Source: Desmodus rotundus (Eukaryota; Chordata; Mammalia; Chiroptera; Phyllostomidae). From it: a DNA stretch of 64,000 nt. Below the pieces are notes generated by a model that was given only the letters and a program-made list of their open reading frames with translations, did not search any database and had not been told where the DNA came from. The DNA lies in assembly GCF_022682495.2 (NCBI RefSeq), contig NC_071391.1:18079680-18143679 (forward strand), read 5' to 3'. Position numbers and translations under genes: made by a program. Positions 30,740-42,303 of this stretch are shown here, piece by piece; the first letter of the stretch is position 1; the number at the start of each line of letters is the position of its first letter.

Positions 30740-31125
30740 TGACCTGCCTCGTTTCTTTTCCCAAGGACCCTGCGTTGTGTAAGTTGTAGAGAGCTTTGCA
30801 TATACCACTTCCTTCCACTTGCATGCCGTTCCTCCCTTCTCTGACAAAGTCCAATTCTTCCTTCATAGTGTCTCCTTTGAAAAGATTTCCCTACTTCTTT
30901 CTCACAGAGCTGATTGCTTCGCTCTGCATTCAGCCCAGTGCTTCTCTTATATTAGACATCATGGTGTATTATCATGATTAGGTGCTCCCATTATTCTTTC
31001 CCACTGGACTACAAGTTTCCTAAGAATTGAATGCAGTGCTTATTTACTGGTGAAACTCTGCTATCTAGCAAAGTGCCTGGCACGTATTTAGTGTTTAAAT
31101 ATGTTTGTTACATAAAAAATGCTCC
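30740..31125 (+). mobile_element. L2 LINE 3' end, plus strand
   Basis: Sense-oriented L2 3'UTR: CTTCATAGTGTCTCCTTTGA, AGGTGCTCCCATTATTCTTT, CCCACTGGACTACAAGTTTC, GCAAAGTGCCTGGCACGTAT and a terminal AAATATGTTTGTTACAT. Confidence 0.8.
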
Positions 31126-32800
31126 ATTAAAGACAAGACTAAGGTTAATTCTACACTGTGGAGTGGAGAAAATGCACAAAATAGGTTTGGGTTATGTAAT
31201 CTCTTTCCTCGAAAAATCATTACTTGAAGGGAAGCTCTTAGCCTTTATCACAAGTTATTTCTAAGTGAAATACATGTTTTCACATTCCAATTAAGTCTGG
31301 AACATCATCTACTATTTATATCATTCAAAGCATCTTGTGGCCTCACCCTCCTGCGTAGTTCTTAAATTGAATTGACTTAGATTTTATCTATGTTATGATG
31401 GACAGTGGGCAGGCAAGTCTGCTGTGAAACAGCCAGCTTGGGGGGAGCATAAATCCTAGAACAATCTCATGTTTATAAACATGTAAACTTATTTCCTGCA
31501 CCGCTAGCTCTTCACTAGACTGTGAATTCCTTCAGCACAGGGAATTAGTGTGTTTATTCTCACATATCCTGTTCAAGTTGCTGGAACCAAGGTGCACAAC
31601 CCCCTACCTGAAATTCTTGGTGGCAGTGGTGTGCTGGTAAGTGTTTAACAACTGGTTCTCAGAAAATACACACACATGTACAAGCACAGAGAGGCCCTGA
31701 TTTGTAGCTTCCTTATTTTCTTCTGTAAATATTCCCACGTTGGATAATCAGGCTACCAAACAAAAATCACTGAATGTGAAGTTGGGAGGAGATTCATACT
31801 ATTGGCTAAGGCATAAGCTGACTAAAGCACTCAGCGCACCATCACTAGGTGTCTAAATGTCTTTAAGAATTCAGATGTTTTCTGATTTGAAGAAACTAAT
31901 ACGTGAATATAGTATATATTATGTAATGTCTTCAGAGGTATGTGGAGTAATAGTTGTAATAAAATACACTAATATTTCTGCATCAAAATAAACAGTTGTT
32001 GACTCTAAGAGACATATAAATACCAAATATATAAAATAATAGCTTTTAGTTTTCAGAGCTTTTTAAAAATTAATTACATAGAAAGTTTTAAGACTCTATG
32101 TCCATGTTTTAAAAAAGAATACTTCAGTGGAAAACTATTCATGCTCTAGAGCACACCTACCCATTCTAGTTCCATTCTAGTCCTGTTCATTGTCTTTTTT
32201 AAGCTATTTTGCACCTCTATACATTATAGGTAGCTGATGGATATGCAAATTCTATCTTGGCCAGTAGAATTTCAATTACTCTCCCTCTCCCAGTGGAAAA
32301 ATTAGTTTGTCTTCATTTGCAATTTAGCTCAACATTCCTGTACTCCATGTAATTTTGTAGTGTTTTGACTTTGACTCTGAACTGGTTTAACATCTTCTTG
32401 GCTCCCTCATATTATATTGACCATCATTAATTCTCTAAACATGTGTATACTTTTATATGTGCATGAGAGTCATGATTTTACATTTTTTGACTGTTTCTTT
32501 TGACACACTATGGGGAAATATTAGACATATTCTAGGCAACTTCTGAGAGCAGAACGGAGATTGGTGTTGAAACGTAGGAAAGGTTTCCGTGTCCGTTAGT
32601 ATTCTCAGGTATGGAGAGCCAGGTGACGCTGGTGTGGGCTTCCCTGGACGTCTGATTCCCATCACTGGGAGCACTCCAAGGAGACTTGGTGCCTCTGATG
32701 GCCATATGCAGAAGTTGCTGTGGGACTGGATGAAATGCTCATCTTTAAAGATTAGTTTAAGCCTAAGTCATTTTCTGTGGTTCCAGCTTCTCCCTCGAGT
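31126..32800. other. Mostly unique sequence, weak L2 remnant at about 31500-31620
   Basis: CTTCACTAGACTGTGAATTC near 31510 resembles a sense L2 3'UTR. Nothing else is recognised, and no exon with splice sites could be supported. Confidence 0.4.
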
Positions 32801-35339
32801 ATGACTCAAAGAGCATAGAAAAGCTCAATGAATCATTAATTACCTAAGATGACCAGGAGCTTGGGTAAATCCAGAGGAAGTTAGGCCTTTTTGGTATGAG
32901 TATGACTAAGGAATTCATTATAGTTCCCTCTCAGGAAATCGAGGGTGTTTTAATTATAGGAAAAGTCACTGGAAAAATCCCTTGACTCTCTCATTCTGTG
33001 AAGTCATGGGTCCTGGCTTTATGGGTGATTGTTCCATATTCACAATTTCCCACAGGCTAGAAATCAGCTCTACTTGCGTTTACGTTCCCTTACAGAGTTT
33101 TCTTCTTTAAACACAGCCAAATTCAAGCCCCAAGGCTCAGAGCTCTCTGTCAAGGTCCTGGGAAAGCTGACCCTGGAGAAGTTTCTTTAGAGGTTCAAAT
33201 GATGTATAAAATATTAGGCTTATTTGGTATGGACCCCAAGGGCAGAACCAGAGTTGGTGGGGAGAACTGCTAACGGGAGACTTGTCTAAGGGCAGGGTGA
33301 GCAAGGAAAGAATGGCCGCCCACAAGTCGCCGTGACCCTTGCTCTTCGTCACACAGCTCCACGCAGGGGCAGGATGCTCCAGCCACAGTCAAACAGGCAA
33401 GGAGGACTATTCAAGGCTGTTGCAGTAAGGGTCAGAGGCTACAGTTAAGTGTAAACGTAACTCCACTGAGAAAAAGGAGTTAAGGCTTTTGTTAAGGGTT
33501 TGAGTGAGCTGTTCTGGAGGTCGGGGCAAGTCATAGACAGCTTTATCGAAAAGAAAAATAAACCTCACATATCTCTATGGCAAGTGGTAGTTTTGCAACT
33601 TGGAGCAAGGTGCCCACCAAAGTTAGGTTTCTACCCTCCCGATGAAATTTAGAAAAGGGAGTACCATCTCTGTGTTAATGTCATTTCAAAGAGAAGGTTT
33701 CCAGGTCCCGGAGAAGGATGTTTCTGAGTGACAAAACTGGCCAGAGGTTTTTAAAAAATTTTGTGCATCAAAGTATCAGAGAAGGTATTTATAATTACAA
33801 GTTTCCTGAAGTAAATGCTGTAAAAAAATAGGTGATGAGGGTCCTAGAGTCAGGAAGAAAAGCCAGTCTAAAGTGTAATCAAGCTGAGGGAATGGTTAAG
33901 GCCATGTGGGTCAAACACATGTTGTAGATGACATACCTGGATGTCACGTGTGATATCTGTGGTTAGAAAGGATCACTGTTAAGATCCTTTAGGGACCTGA
34001 AATTTCCTGTGTCCTCAGTTTAGCTTCGAAAATCAGGAAAGAGGGTTTCATGAGGAATTTCACTCATTCAGATGAATGGCATCCAGTCAGCCCTCCCCAC
34101 TGGGTAGGAGAACTGCCTGCATTTTCAGTGGCGGGACTCTGAGCGGTCTAGAGTCTAACATGAGAGTTCCCATTTCCACGTGAGGTGCTGTTCTGTGACG
34201 GTTCTTTTCCCTTCCTGTGATTTCTCCATGGCTTTCCTTCATGAGCTCCGATTACCTTTCATTTTCTGTTTGTAGAATCCAGAGATTTCAATTGTCACCT
34301 CTTTGCGGTTGCAGTAACCGACATTAGGGAGAAACATGTGGTGGTGCCTCTAATATAAAATGACTAACTTCTACTTTTAGCAACAACGTATCTCCTTTGC
34401 TTAGGGAAACGCAAGAATTAGGGAGCTAATTAAATCTACTCGGGGCCCCTCCCCCCATTATTTTGCACCTGAATGGAGGAAAATGTTATGAATACGAACA
34501 CCACCTGTATGCTGTATATAGTCTTGGTAGTACGAGGAAAAGAAACTATCACTAGATTGTTTATTCTTCTCTTAAAAGGCTTTTCAGAATTTGTGTGAAG
34601 CTTTTGTTTTTATGATATGGTGTGGTTCCTCATGTATATTAATGCTAATGGAGTCGATGCCGCTAAACTCACAACATATTTGTATCATTTCAGACTGACT
34701 GGAATTGAGGACAGGTGAACTCCAGTCCTCTAAAGGAGCCACAAATAACCATACCCAGTGCAGAGGAATGATCGAATTTGCCAATAGAGTCTGTGCAAGG
34801 CTTGCTAACTTAGAGAGGCATTTTCAAATATTACAGTGACTAGGATTTCCCTGGGGAGTTCACTTGGGCACAGCACGTGAATCAGTGTTTCAATGATAAT
34901 ATTTTTAGAATGATTTGCAAAGAAGGATAAACAAGTAAAGAGATGATTTCATAATTAATATTGTAAGTACGAATTATTCAAGACCCATTTGTCTTTGTGG
35001 GAGAAACAGCTGAGTCCCCTTCTGTGAGGTAAAGGGAAACGGTCCCAGAGAAAAGCAGTGAATTTGACTAAAAGCTTCCCCGTGAAATGGTCAGGCTTTG
35101 ATCACTGCTGGGAATAGCTTTGCCCCCTCCCTTCAGGCACACACCCCTGCAGGCTGGTTTCCCACTGTTCCTCTTCTGGTCCCATAATTGGAATTGATGA
35201 ATGACCATCATACAGGAACTGGGGATATTTGTCAAATGCTGTCATGCTCATAGACTCAGAAGTGGACCCACCATACCGGTGAAAATTAGGCCCATGAAGA
35301 GTTTTAGAATGTGGAGCTTCTCAGTTTAGCCCAACTCAT
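32801..35339. other. Long unannotated stretch, possibly containing an old unnamed repeat
   Basis: This is 2.5 kb with no recognised gene or named repeat. Its composition is a little more GC-rich than that of its neighbours, and parts of 33090-34450 have the feel of a decayed interspersed repeat, but I could not match it to any family. No long open frame is present. Confidence 0.35.
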
Positions 35340-35480
35340 GCATGTCACACAAAGAAGAATGAGGCCCACCAAGGGGAAGTGACGTGCCCGTGGTAGTATA
35401 ATTTGGGGGGCACAGAGACAGAATGATAATCCGGATGTCCTCTCCCTGTCTGGCTTTGCCACCATCTGACACCATTTCTT
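35340..35480 (-). mobile_element. Possible MIR fragment, minus strand
   Basis: AAGGGGAAGTGACGTGCCCG followed by GGCACAGAGACAGAATGATA resembles reversed MIR core to 5' end. Weak. Confidence 0.45.
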
Positions 35481-35689
35481 TGTGATTGAGTACTTCTCTC
35501 AAGGCGAGGGGCTAGGTTGGGGCTGATTTGTGATGGGGACGCAGTTGTTAACCAGGTATTCTTTTCAGAATGCTGCCTTCCCTGGGCAGCCTCCCTCTGG
35601 CCGGTGCGCTGGGGAGTCCCTTTGGATGGAATCAGCAAGGTACCCTCAGAGGAAGGCTGTTCCGGTTCTGTATTGAAAAAGTGTTTCCC

Positions 35690-35870
35690 ACACATTGTTT
35701 TCCTTAATGAGCCCAACCATTCTATGATTAGTGAGCTCTATTGGACATGAGCAAATGGGAGCCGGAGGTGTTCACACACCTTTCTCAAAATTACACAGCT
35801 CAGGAGTGTGGGAACTGGGATTTGCACAGATCTCTGTGATTCTAACACCTCCATCCTTAGCCAATATTCT
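35690..35870 (-). mobile_element. MIR SINE, minus strand
   Basis: TTTTCCTTAATGAGCCCAAC, TCTCAAAATTACACAGCTCA, GGGAACTGGGATTTGCACAG and ATTCTAACACCTC follow reversed MIR. Confidence 0.65.
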
Positions 35871-36778
35871 GTGCTAATTTGGCCTCATTTTCACCCTCAT
35901 CTGAACAGCTCATGTAACTGAATGCCAGGAATGATTCCAACTCTTTGGAGTGAGGGCCACCTGAGGTTGCATTTTCTGCCTGGTGAGCTCTTCCCTCTCT
36001 TTCCACCCCTCCCCACCCCCATGTCGGTGTCTCAGCCTAAGCTTGATTCTTCTCCTCCTCCCCAACCCCCTGCCCCATGACGCTAGGGGCACAAACCCCT
36101 GTCCTAAAATCATTGCTCCCTCAGGAACTGACATTTCTCTATTCCTAGTTGAGAATCCTTAAAACAGTTACTGTTCAAAACGGGCATCTGTATGTCTGTG
36201 GAGGTTCTTTGGGTCATTCTCACACCTGGCTTGGGTGGGCTCTACGGACTTCACTGACCCTTTGAGGAGGAAACCACTGGCACATGGGTGGAGTTGTTGA
36301 AATAGAAGGCATTCATTCCCACTGCTGCGAGGCAAAATAGAAAGCCTCTCTCTTCTAGTCTGTTTGGGAAGATTAAAGTAAAAGGCTTCATTTCTTTGAA
36401 ATAGAAGGAAAGAATTGTTTACTTTTATTGCTGTACCTAGTAAGAGGGATGGATGCATTTCCTTTTACAAGGGAAAAAATTAGTTTAAAAAACAATGAGC
36501 AAGTCGGAGAAAGAATGAGATGATGAGGAGAGAAGCAAGGACTCTATGGATTGATGCCTTCAAATATCTCATTTGCAAACTGAACTCTAAAGACGATGAG
36601 CTTAGTCCTCCCTCAACTCCCATGGCCAAGTGCGAGGTCCAAGGCTGAGGCTGGCAGGTTCAGGCTGTTTGGTGGGTCCTTTCTGCCTTGTGTGCCCATG
36701 GGGTGGGATGTGACAGGATGGCATGCAGTGGGGTGGTGTGCAGTGTGCCTACGCTTTTGCATTCCTGGAATCAAGACC
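35871..36778. other. Unique sequence
   Basis: No gene or repeat identified. Open frames of 74-102 codons overlap on both strands and are taken as chance. Confidence 0.4.
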
Positions 36779-36870
36779 TTTTTCTCTCTACCTATTTCTG
36801 TCTCTTTCTCTCTCTGCCTCTCTCTCCCGCTCCTACACACACGTGCACACGTGCTTGCATTACATAAATA
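36779..36870 (+). repeat. Pyrimidine-rich (TCTC)n then (CA)n low-complexity tract
   Basis: Degenerate TCTC and CTCT repeats pass into CACA with GTGCACACGTGC. Confidence 0.85.
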
Positions 36871-37139
36871 CACACACTGCACTCTTACCCAACATGTTGC
36901 ATAAAGGTCTGTTCAGCCAGCTGCTTCACAGAGGGCATGCTTTCTCAGGACTGGCTGTAGTTTGTTTGGTGGGGAAACCCCTGACCTGCGGGAGGAACGA
37001 TTTAGCAGTCAAGGTTCATCTGGCCAATCCAGTTGCCCCCCAATTTTGATTTATATTTATCCCAATTGTGAAATTCTACAAAGCTAGAATTTTTATTTTC
37101 AAAGCAATAATAACAGTTTTAATTATCAAGAAGGGAACA
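36871..37139. other. Unique sequence
   Basis: No gene or repeat identified. Confidence 0.4.
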
Positions 37140-37310
37140 TTGGGCCACAGAGTCCGTTGGTTCTGAATTCAAATTCCATCATCTGCATTTCTGTGTGGCC
37201 TTAGGCCAATCACTCTGTCCAAGTTTGCTCTCTCTTTTCTAGGAAAATAGCACCTACTCCCTGGGCTCCTCTAGGAAAACATCTGAGGCTGATTCTCATA
37301 TGCTGCAGTT
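37140..37310 (+). mobile_element. MIR SINE, plus strand
   Basis: TGGTTCTGAATTCAAATTCC, ATTTCTGTGTGGCCTTAGGC, CAATCACTCTGTCCAAGTTT and TAGGAAAATAGCACCTACTC follow MIR. Confidence 0.7.
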
Positions 37311-38199
37311 CCTGTACTTTCTGCAAGAAAAATTTCTCACAAGGGAAACTATTTGGGAAATAAAATTAACAACAGATGAAAAAATCAGATTTCGGCTATC
37401 TTAAAGGGCTGGTATATAATTAAACTCTAGAAAGTTAATATCCTTGTAAAATGATCCGTCATTTCTATCCCACTAGCTAAGGTATTATCTTCCCTGGTCT
37501 TTCTGGTGAAATCTAGTCACTGCCTTAAGCTGAATTAAAGAAGAAAAAGGGAATCCTTTCAAAACTAACGTCCAGTGAGTCACTTTGTAGCTCAAAAGCA
37601 ATGGCTCATTTCAGTCAGGGAAGAACCTGATTCTTGATAATGTCCCACAAGCCCCTATGCAGTCTGAGGCTGCCTCCCCCCGAGAACCATAATATAAGTG
37701 ACCCTTTTGCCCTTAACTTTCAACTCCCTGCCGTCATCTGCTTGCTCCTGCTTCAGAACGTTCGTACTTGTCTGTCAGCTCCCCAAACATTTACCTTCCG
37801 TATCCCTGTTGGGGAGTATATCCCCAACGTACACTCCCTCACCTCCTTCTGCGGAGATCTTTGCAGAAGGTAATCCTGTCCAGTTTGTGTTTTTGTAATC
37901 GTCATTTATGAGAGTGTCCATTTCTGACCTTGTGCCCCTTCTGAAGTCCCTTATGGCTCTGTTTGTTACCCTGGCACCAACTGGCCTCTATTTAGAAAGC
38001 TTGCTGAATAAGCAGGCTGGAAGAATGTAAATACATGTAGAATTATTCCACATTTCAGAATCAGAAAGGACCATGGACACGGGTGGGTGGAAATGCTAAA
38101 TAAAAGCTGGCATGAATCTTCCCCTAGAATTGGAATTTAAAACTGAACTTTATTTGAGCTTCAAAATGAACTTCCTTTCTCTCTCTCCAAGGAATAGAT
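37311..38199. other. Unique sequence
   Basis: No gene or repeat identified. Confidence 0.4.
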
Positions 38200-38420
38200 A
38201 AATAATATATAAAAATCAATTACATTCGATGGTACATCATATATTGTCTGGGGACATTTGCATTCATATTGTAAGAAAGAGGACTTGTGGAAGATCTGTA
38301 TATCTCATATCAGTTGCTAATTAGTAAGGAAGGTAATTGAATGGATGAGCTTAGATGTCTATTCCTGCAAGTGTGTAATGGGATTGTGGTGGATGTCTGC
38401 TGAAAATAGACGGCTGTAGA
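38200..38420. promoter_or_regulatory. Candidate conserved non-coding block
   Basis: Repeat-free, AT-rich block with an octamer ATTTGCAT (38256-38263), a palindromic homeodomain site CTAATTAG (38317-38324) and further AATTG and CAATTA words at both ends. Such density is common in developmental enhancers but also arises in AT-rich DNA. This is inference only; conservation has not been tested. Confidence 0.25.
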
Positions 38421-38599
38421 TTTCCCTAGAGTCAGACCTTACCCTTTCCACAGGAGCGTATAGATAAACAGTGTGTGGTGTGTGTGTATGAGCGTGTCTG
38501 TCTCTGTATTCATCTGTCTGTGTGTTTATATGCAATCAAAGCACAGGGATATGTAATAAAACATTATGTTTAAATAATATGTTATAAAACACTAAGGCC

Positions 38600-38895
38600 T
38601 GCCTCTTCCTCTCTCCTTTCCTTCCTTTCTTCTCTCCCAACTATTCATTCAGTGAGTAAGGCTACCTGCCGTGAAAAGCCCTCACCCTGTCATCCCTGCC
38701 GCTTTCTCTGGAACATGAAGTTTCCCCCACTTACTCCACTTTATTGAAAGTGCCGATAAAGTAATCAGCTCCTTCTTGTGAAAGAGAAGCTCTGTAAGAA
38801 CAGTGATCATGTCATGTTGCATTCTGAAATAATGGCGTAGCACCTGTATTTAACATGGTATGTAATGTGGGCTTAATAATACTTGCTTGATGGAT
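38600..38895 (+). mobile_element. L2 LINE 3' end, plus strand
   Basis: AAGCCCTCACCCTGTCATCC, AAGCTCTGTAAGAACAGTGA, GGCGTAGCACCTGTATTTAA and GTGGGCTTAATAATACTTGC follow the sense L2 3'UTR. The 5' limit is uncertain. Confidence 0.65.
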
Positions 38896-38899
38896 GGCT

Positions 38900-39035
38900 C
38901 CAGCGCTAACTAGATGAGAAGCACTGTGCTGGGCCCTAAAAGACCTTTATTATCAGAAAGAGCCTTGGTCTCCCAGGAGCTTGCAATTTTGTGGTGGAGA
39001 TAAAACATATTATCCAAGCATCTAATACAATAAAT
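38900..39035 (-). mobile_element. L2 LINE fragment, minus strand
   Basis: AGAAGCACTGTGCTGGGCCC, CTCCCAGGAGCTTGCAATTT and TGGTGGAGATAAAACATATT follow the reversed L2 3' end. It lies tail to tail with the previous plus-strand L2. Confidence 0.7.
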
Positions 39036-39339
39036 AGATTATAAGAAGCAACACGATTGCCGTAATCAGTATTGTTGCAATAGCCAGAGCCCGTGGGCTG
39101 TTCCATGGAGGATGACAGAGTAGAATTAGAATGGAAAAAAAAGGGGGCGATGCTGCAGGACAGCAAGCATCCTGGGTGGCTCCAGCCCGCCGATGCAGTG
39201 GGTCCCTGTAAAGAATCAGTGATATGAACATTTGGCTGAGAGGGTCAGAAGTTTTAAATGTGAGTTGAGCTGCAGGGCTCTTCACAGCAGCAGCTGCAGG
39301 GAAGCCTTGGCCATTTCTGAGCAGCAAAGGGACATGATG
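39036..39339. other. Unique sequence under the longest open frame of the window
   Basis: A minus-strand frame of 137 codons (39435-39022) covers this stretch. It is leucine/isoleucine-rich at the C-terminal end where it enters the L2 fragment, matches no family I know, and has no plausible start context. I do not call a gene. Confidence 0.45.
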
Positions 39340-39500
39340 GAGCCACCCTTTTAATAAGATTAATACCTGGCCGCTGAGGGCCCAGTGGATTATCTGTTGG
39401 CAAATAAAGTATATTTTTTGTGCGAACCTGTACATTGATATGATAGGTGAGTGCCAGTCTGATTAATTATAATCTCCCCTTGGTCAGATAAGCAGGTAAA
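39340..39500. promoter_or_regulatory. Candidate conserved non-coding block
   Basis: Several homeodomain-type words (TTAATAAGATTAATACC, GGATTATC, GATTAATTATAATCTCC) and a GATA site AGATAAG (39486-39492) lie within 160 bp of repeat-free sequence. This suggests a possible enhancer; unproven. Confidence 0.25.
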
Positions 39501-39954
39501 TGGAGGGGGCTAATCTTGAGGTTAGCACAGTTTAGGAAGGCTCAAACTCAAGTGTTACACTTGAGAGAATTATTAGTGCCGGAAGCTTCAGTGTACACAA
39601 CATTAATTTTTCAAGCAGAAATAAACTTCTCCTTTAATCTTATAGTTTGTGTTTCTAAGTGAAGCTAATAGAACATAGAGTACCTGGTTTTGGATTAAGT
39701 TCGTTATTTTGTTTTTGGTGGGGGTGGGGCATATTTTGAACCCCTTCAATATCCCAATAGTGTTTAGATAAAACAGTTTGACACATTAGAAAAAATGCAA
39801 AGTCCACAAGTGGCTATCTGTATTTTAGTGACAGCCCAGTCTTTACTAATGATCTTGGGTAAGTCACGACAGTCGCTCACTTTGCTATAATTAATGCCAT
39901 TGTAGGATCATTATGAGGATTGCATATATAGAATACATAGCCCTTTTAACATGA
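39501..39954. other. Unique sequence
   Basis: No gene or repeat identified. Confidence 0.4.
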
Positions 39955-40075
39955 TAATAATTGTTAATATGTACCAACTGTATGCTAGACACTGCTCAGA
40001 CTCCAAGTTCATTATCTCAATTAACTGAATGGATACTTTAGTAAAGTCTTAGACCTACTTCATCCCCGTGAGAAA
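39955..40075 (-). mobile_element. MIR SINE fragment, minus strand
   Basis: TACCAACTGTATGCTAGACA, CTGCTCAGACTCCAAGTTCA and TTATCTCAATTAACTGAATG follow reversed MIR. Confidence 0.6.
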
Positions 40076-41461
40076 TGGTCCCCATGATGAGAATTGTGTG
40101 TCTTTTTTCCCGGACCATTGTGCCCACGTGTGCATGTGTGAATACGGATATGCGTGTTGTGTGTAAGGGAGGGAAATGAAAGGTGACTAAATGCTTAAGG
40201 TAGGTTACAGGTGAAAGGACAACTAAGAGATTCATTGCTGACCGAGCCATGGGCCAGTTTACACGACACAAGAGATTTTGATTTTGGTTTCCCCATTTAG
40301 TTCTTTGTTTAGCCCCAAATGGTGCTGGCTGGTTTTTGTCACTGTCCACCAGGTTTGAGACTGGCTTCCCTAATTGGATCGTACATGCTGTAGAATTAAT
40401 CTCTTCCCTGAGGGTTTTGTTACTTTATGTCCCAGGTTTTCATTTTGTCTGTTTTATCCCTGTTTCTCCCTTGTTGTCTGTGCTAAACCTTTACTAAGCT
40501 TTTCTCATTAAAGCATTAGTTCACTTGCCTGCTGAATTCTTATCCATATTGAGTACAAAGCTCCTGCTAGACATAGTTTAGTAAGCAATATATTCCAAAT
40601 TTCTTGGGGCGGGGGGAGAAAATGCCTTCTGAAAAGCTTTGGGATTCTTTAAGATTTATTTTACCCATGATTCAGGAAGAGTGTCATTGGCAGCCAAAAT
40701 ATAAGTTTGCTTTTACATAGGACACTGTATAGCTTTTCACTGTAGTATATTGGGAATTCCATTTGTGGTGATTTTTTGACAAACTGCCCAGCTTTGTGAA
40801 TGCTTCATATCTCCACATTCTAGCCTTGGTCTTTGTCTCTCAGAGGAGGACTACTCAAATGCCCTTTGCAGTGTGGGATTCAAGGAAATCTTATGACTTT
40901 TTACTTAATTATTCCAGGAATGTTTCACATATCAATATGGTCAACATTTTTTAGATTTATAATTGCGTCCATAATATTATCCTAAACTCATAGTTAAATA
41001 ACTGAATCACAGATTTATGTAACTCGTATGGAATTTTAGACCAAAAAATCAAGTATACCTTTAGGGAATGTATAAACGAATAGCAAATAGGTTCTCACTC
41101 TGAATGCCAACTCTGATTGATACACTGTTTAAGTTGCTTTGATGAGGAGGACTTTTGAGTCCACCCAGCCTACGCAATCAATTAGTTATGCCTGCCCTGT
41201 GGCAGGAGAAGGAACTTCTGCAGTCATGCGGGGGACTTTATAGCTGCCCCCATTGGAAAGAAAACGCTGAGGCAGAGAGAATTTGTGTGACTTGCACATT
41301 TAGAGTGTGGAGTATATGTATGTTTAGGCCGCACATGTGAAAAGACAGAACATCGATTTCAAAAGTAGAATTAAATTCCGGAAGGTGAAAAAAAGTAGGG
41401 AAGTAATTCATTGTTAAAGATTTGTTTTATACTTGGGTCTCTTTACTGTCAATTGGGTGGG
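40076..41461. other. Unique sequence
   Basis: No gene or repeat clearly identified. At 41150-41330 the sequence GCAGAGAGAATTTGTGTGAC could be part of a reversed MIR. Confidence 0.4.
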
Positions 41462-41640
41462 TGGCCAGCACCTGGCCTTGGTGTTACATTAACCTGGGTT
41501 CAAATGCTGACTTCCACCTCTTTGAGCCCCCTTTTTCTCAACTCTGAAATTAAATATTGGGTTGACTGATGTGATGTATGTTGATTTACACGTTCAGTGG
41601 CTTGGTATAAAGCTCAACAATAGTAGTAGCGGTTGTTTTC
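41462..41640 (+). mobile_element. MIR SINE, plus strand
   Basis: AACCTGGGTTCAAATGCTGA, CTTCCACCTCTTTGAGCCCC, TTTTTCTCAACTCTGAAATT and GGTATAAAGCTCAACAATAG follow MIR. Confidence 0.7.
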
Positions 41641-42129
41641 CCGGATGAGATCAGAAAACTAATGAAAGACATCATGGATTTGCAAACAGTGCAAAATCCT
41701 TTTGATGTACAGCTTTCCTTCCTGGAAATGGGACAGGAGTGGCTTTTGAAAACCTTTTGGGAAAAATGACAGGAAAATGAAGCATAGTTTTTCTATTAAT
41801 ATCACATTTTTTTTATTCTCCGGTACCCAGATGCTGAATCCTTACTGTCTCAATAGCATCCCCAGGTGAAATCGCCTGATGTCTTCATGATTCCATTAGT
41901 ATCCCGTCTGCCCTTCCTTCAAGAATCTTCACTTATATTAAAAATCTGTGTTCAAAGCCTATCTAAGCAAGAAGGTGACTTTTCAGGTTCATGTTCTAAT
42001 TAATGGTACAAACTGCTAATTAAATACATCCGTGTCTATCAAAACATATTTAGAATTAAGCAGTGCAGCTGTGTGCCCGTGAGCCGCACGAGAGAGCTGG
42101 TGGGTAATGGCAGAAAGATATAATTTGTC
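41641..42129. other. Unique sequence
   Basis: No gene or repeat identified. Confidence 0.4.
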
Positions 42130-42265
42130 TGTGTCCGATGGTTCCCAAGTCTGGCAGAACCCCAGAGTCTCCTGGAGGAACTTTTAAAAATTATTCCATT
42201 ATTCTTTATGCCCCACCCCAAAACTAGTCCTCTAAAAATGTGAATTATTTTTTAACATCCTAAAG
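42130..42265 (+). mobile_element. MER5A-like hAT-Charlie fragment
   Basis: ATGGTTCCCAAGTCTGGCAG, AGAGTCTCCTGGAGGAACTT and ATGCCCCACCCCAAAACTAG follow the first half of MER5A, a short non-autonomous hAT element of about 190 bp. Confidence 0.6.
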
Positions 42266-42303
42266 ATAATGCCACTGATTGGGTAGGACTGGAAACTATA
42301 GTT

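Noticed and set aside
35345..35716. 123-codon minus-strand frame
   Set aside because: It partly overlaps a possible MIR fragment and resembles no known protein.
39022..39435. Longest open reading frame in the window (137 codons, minus strand)
   Set aside because: It extends into an L2 fragment, has no recognisable domain and no splice or promoter context. Frames of this length are expected by chance in 64 kb.
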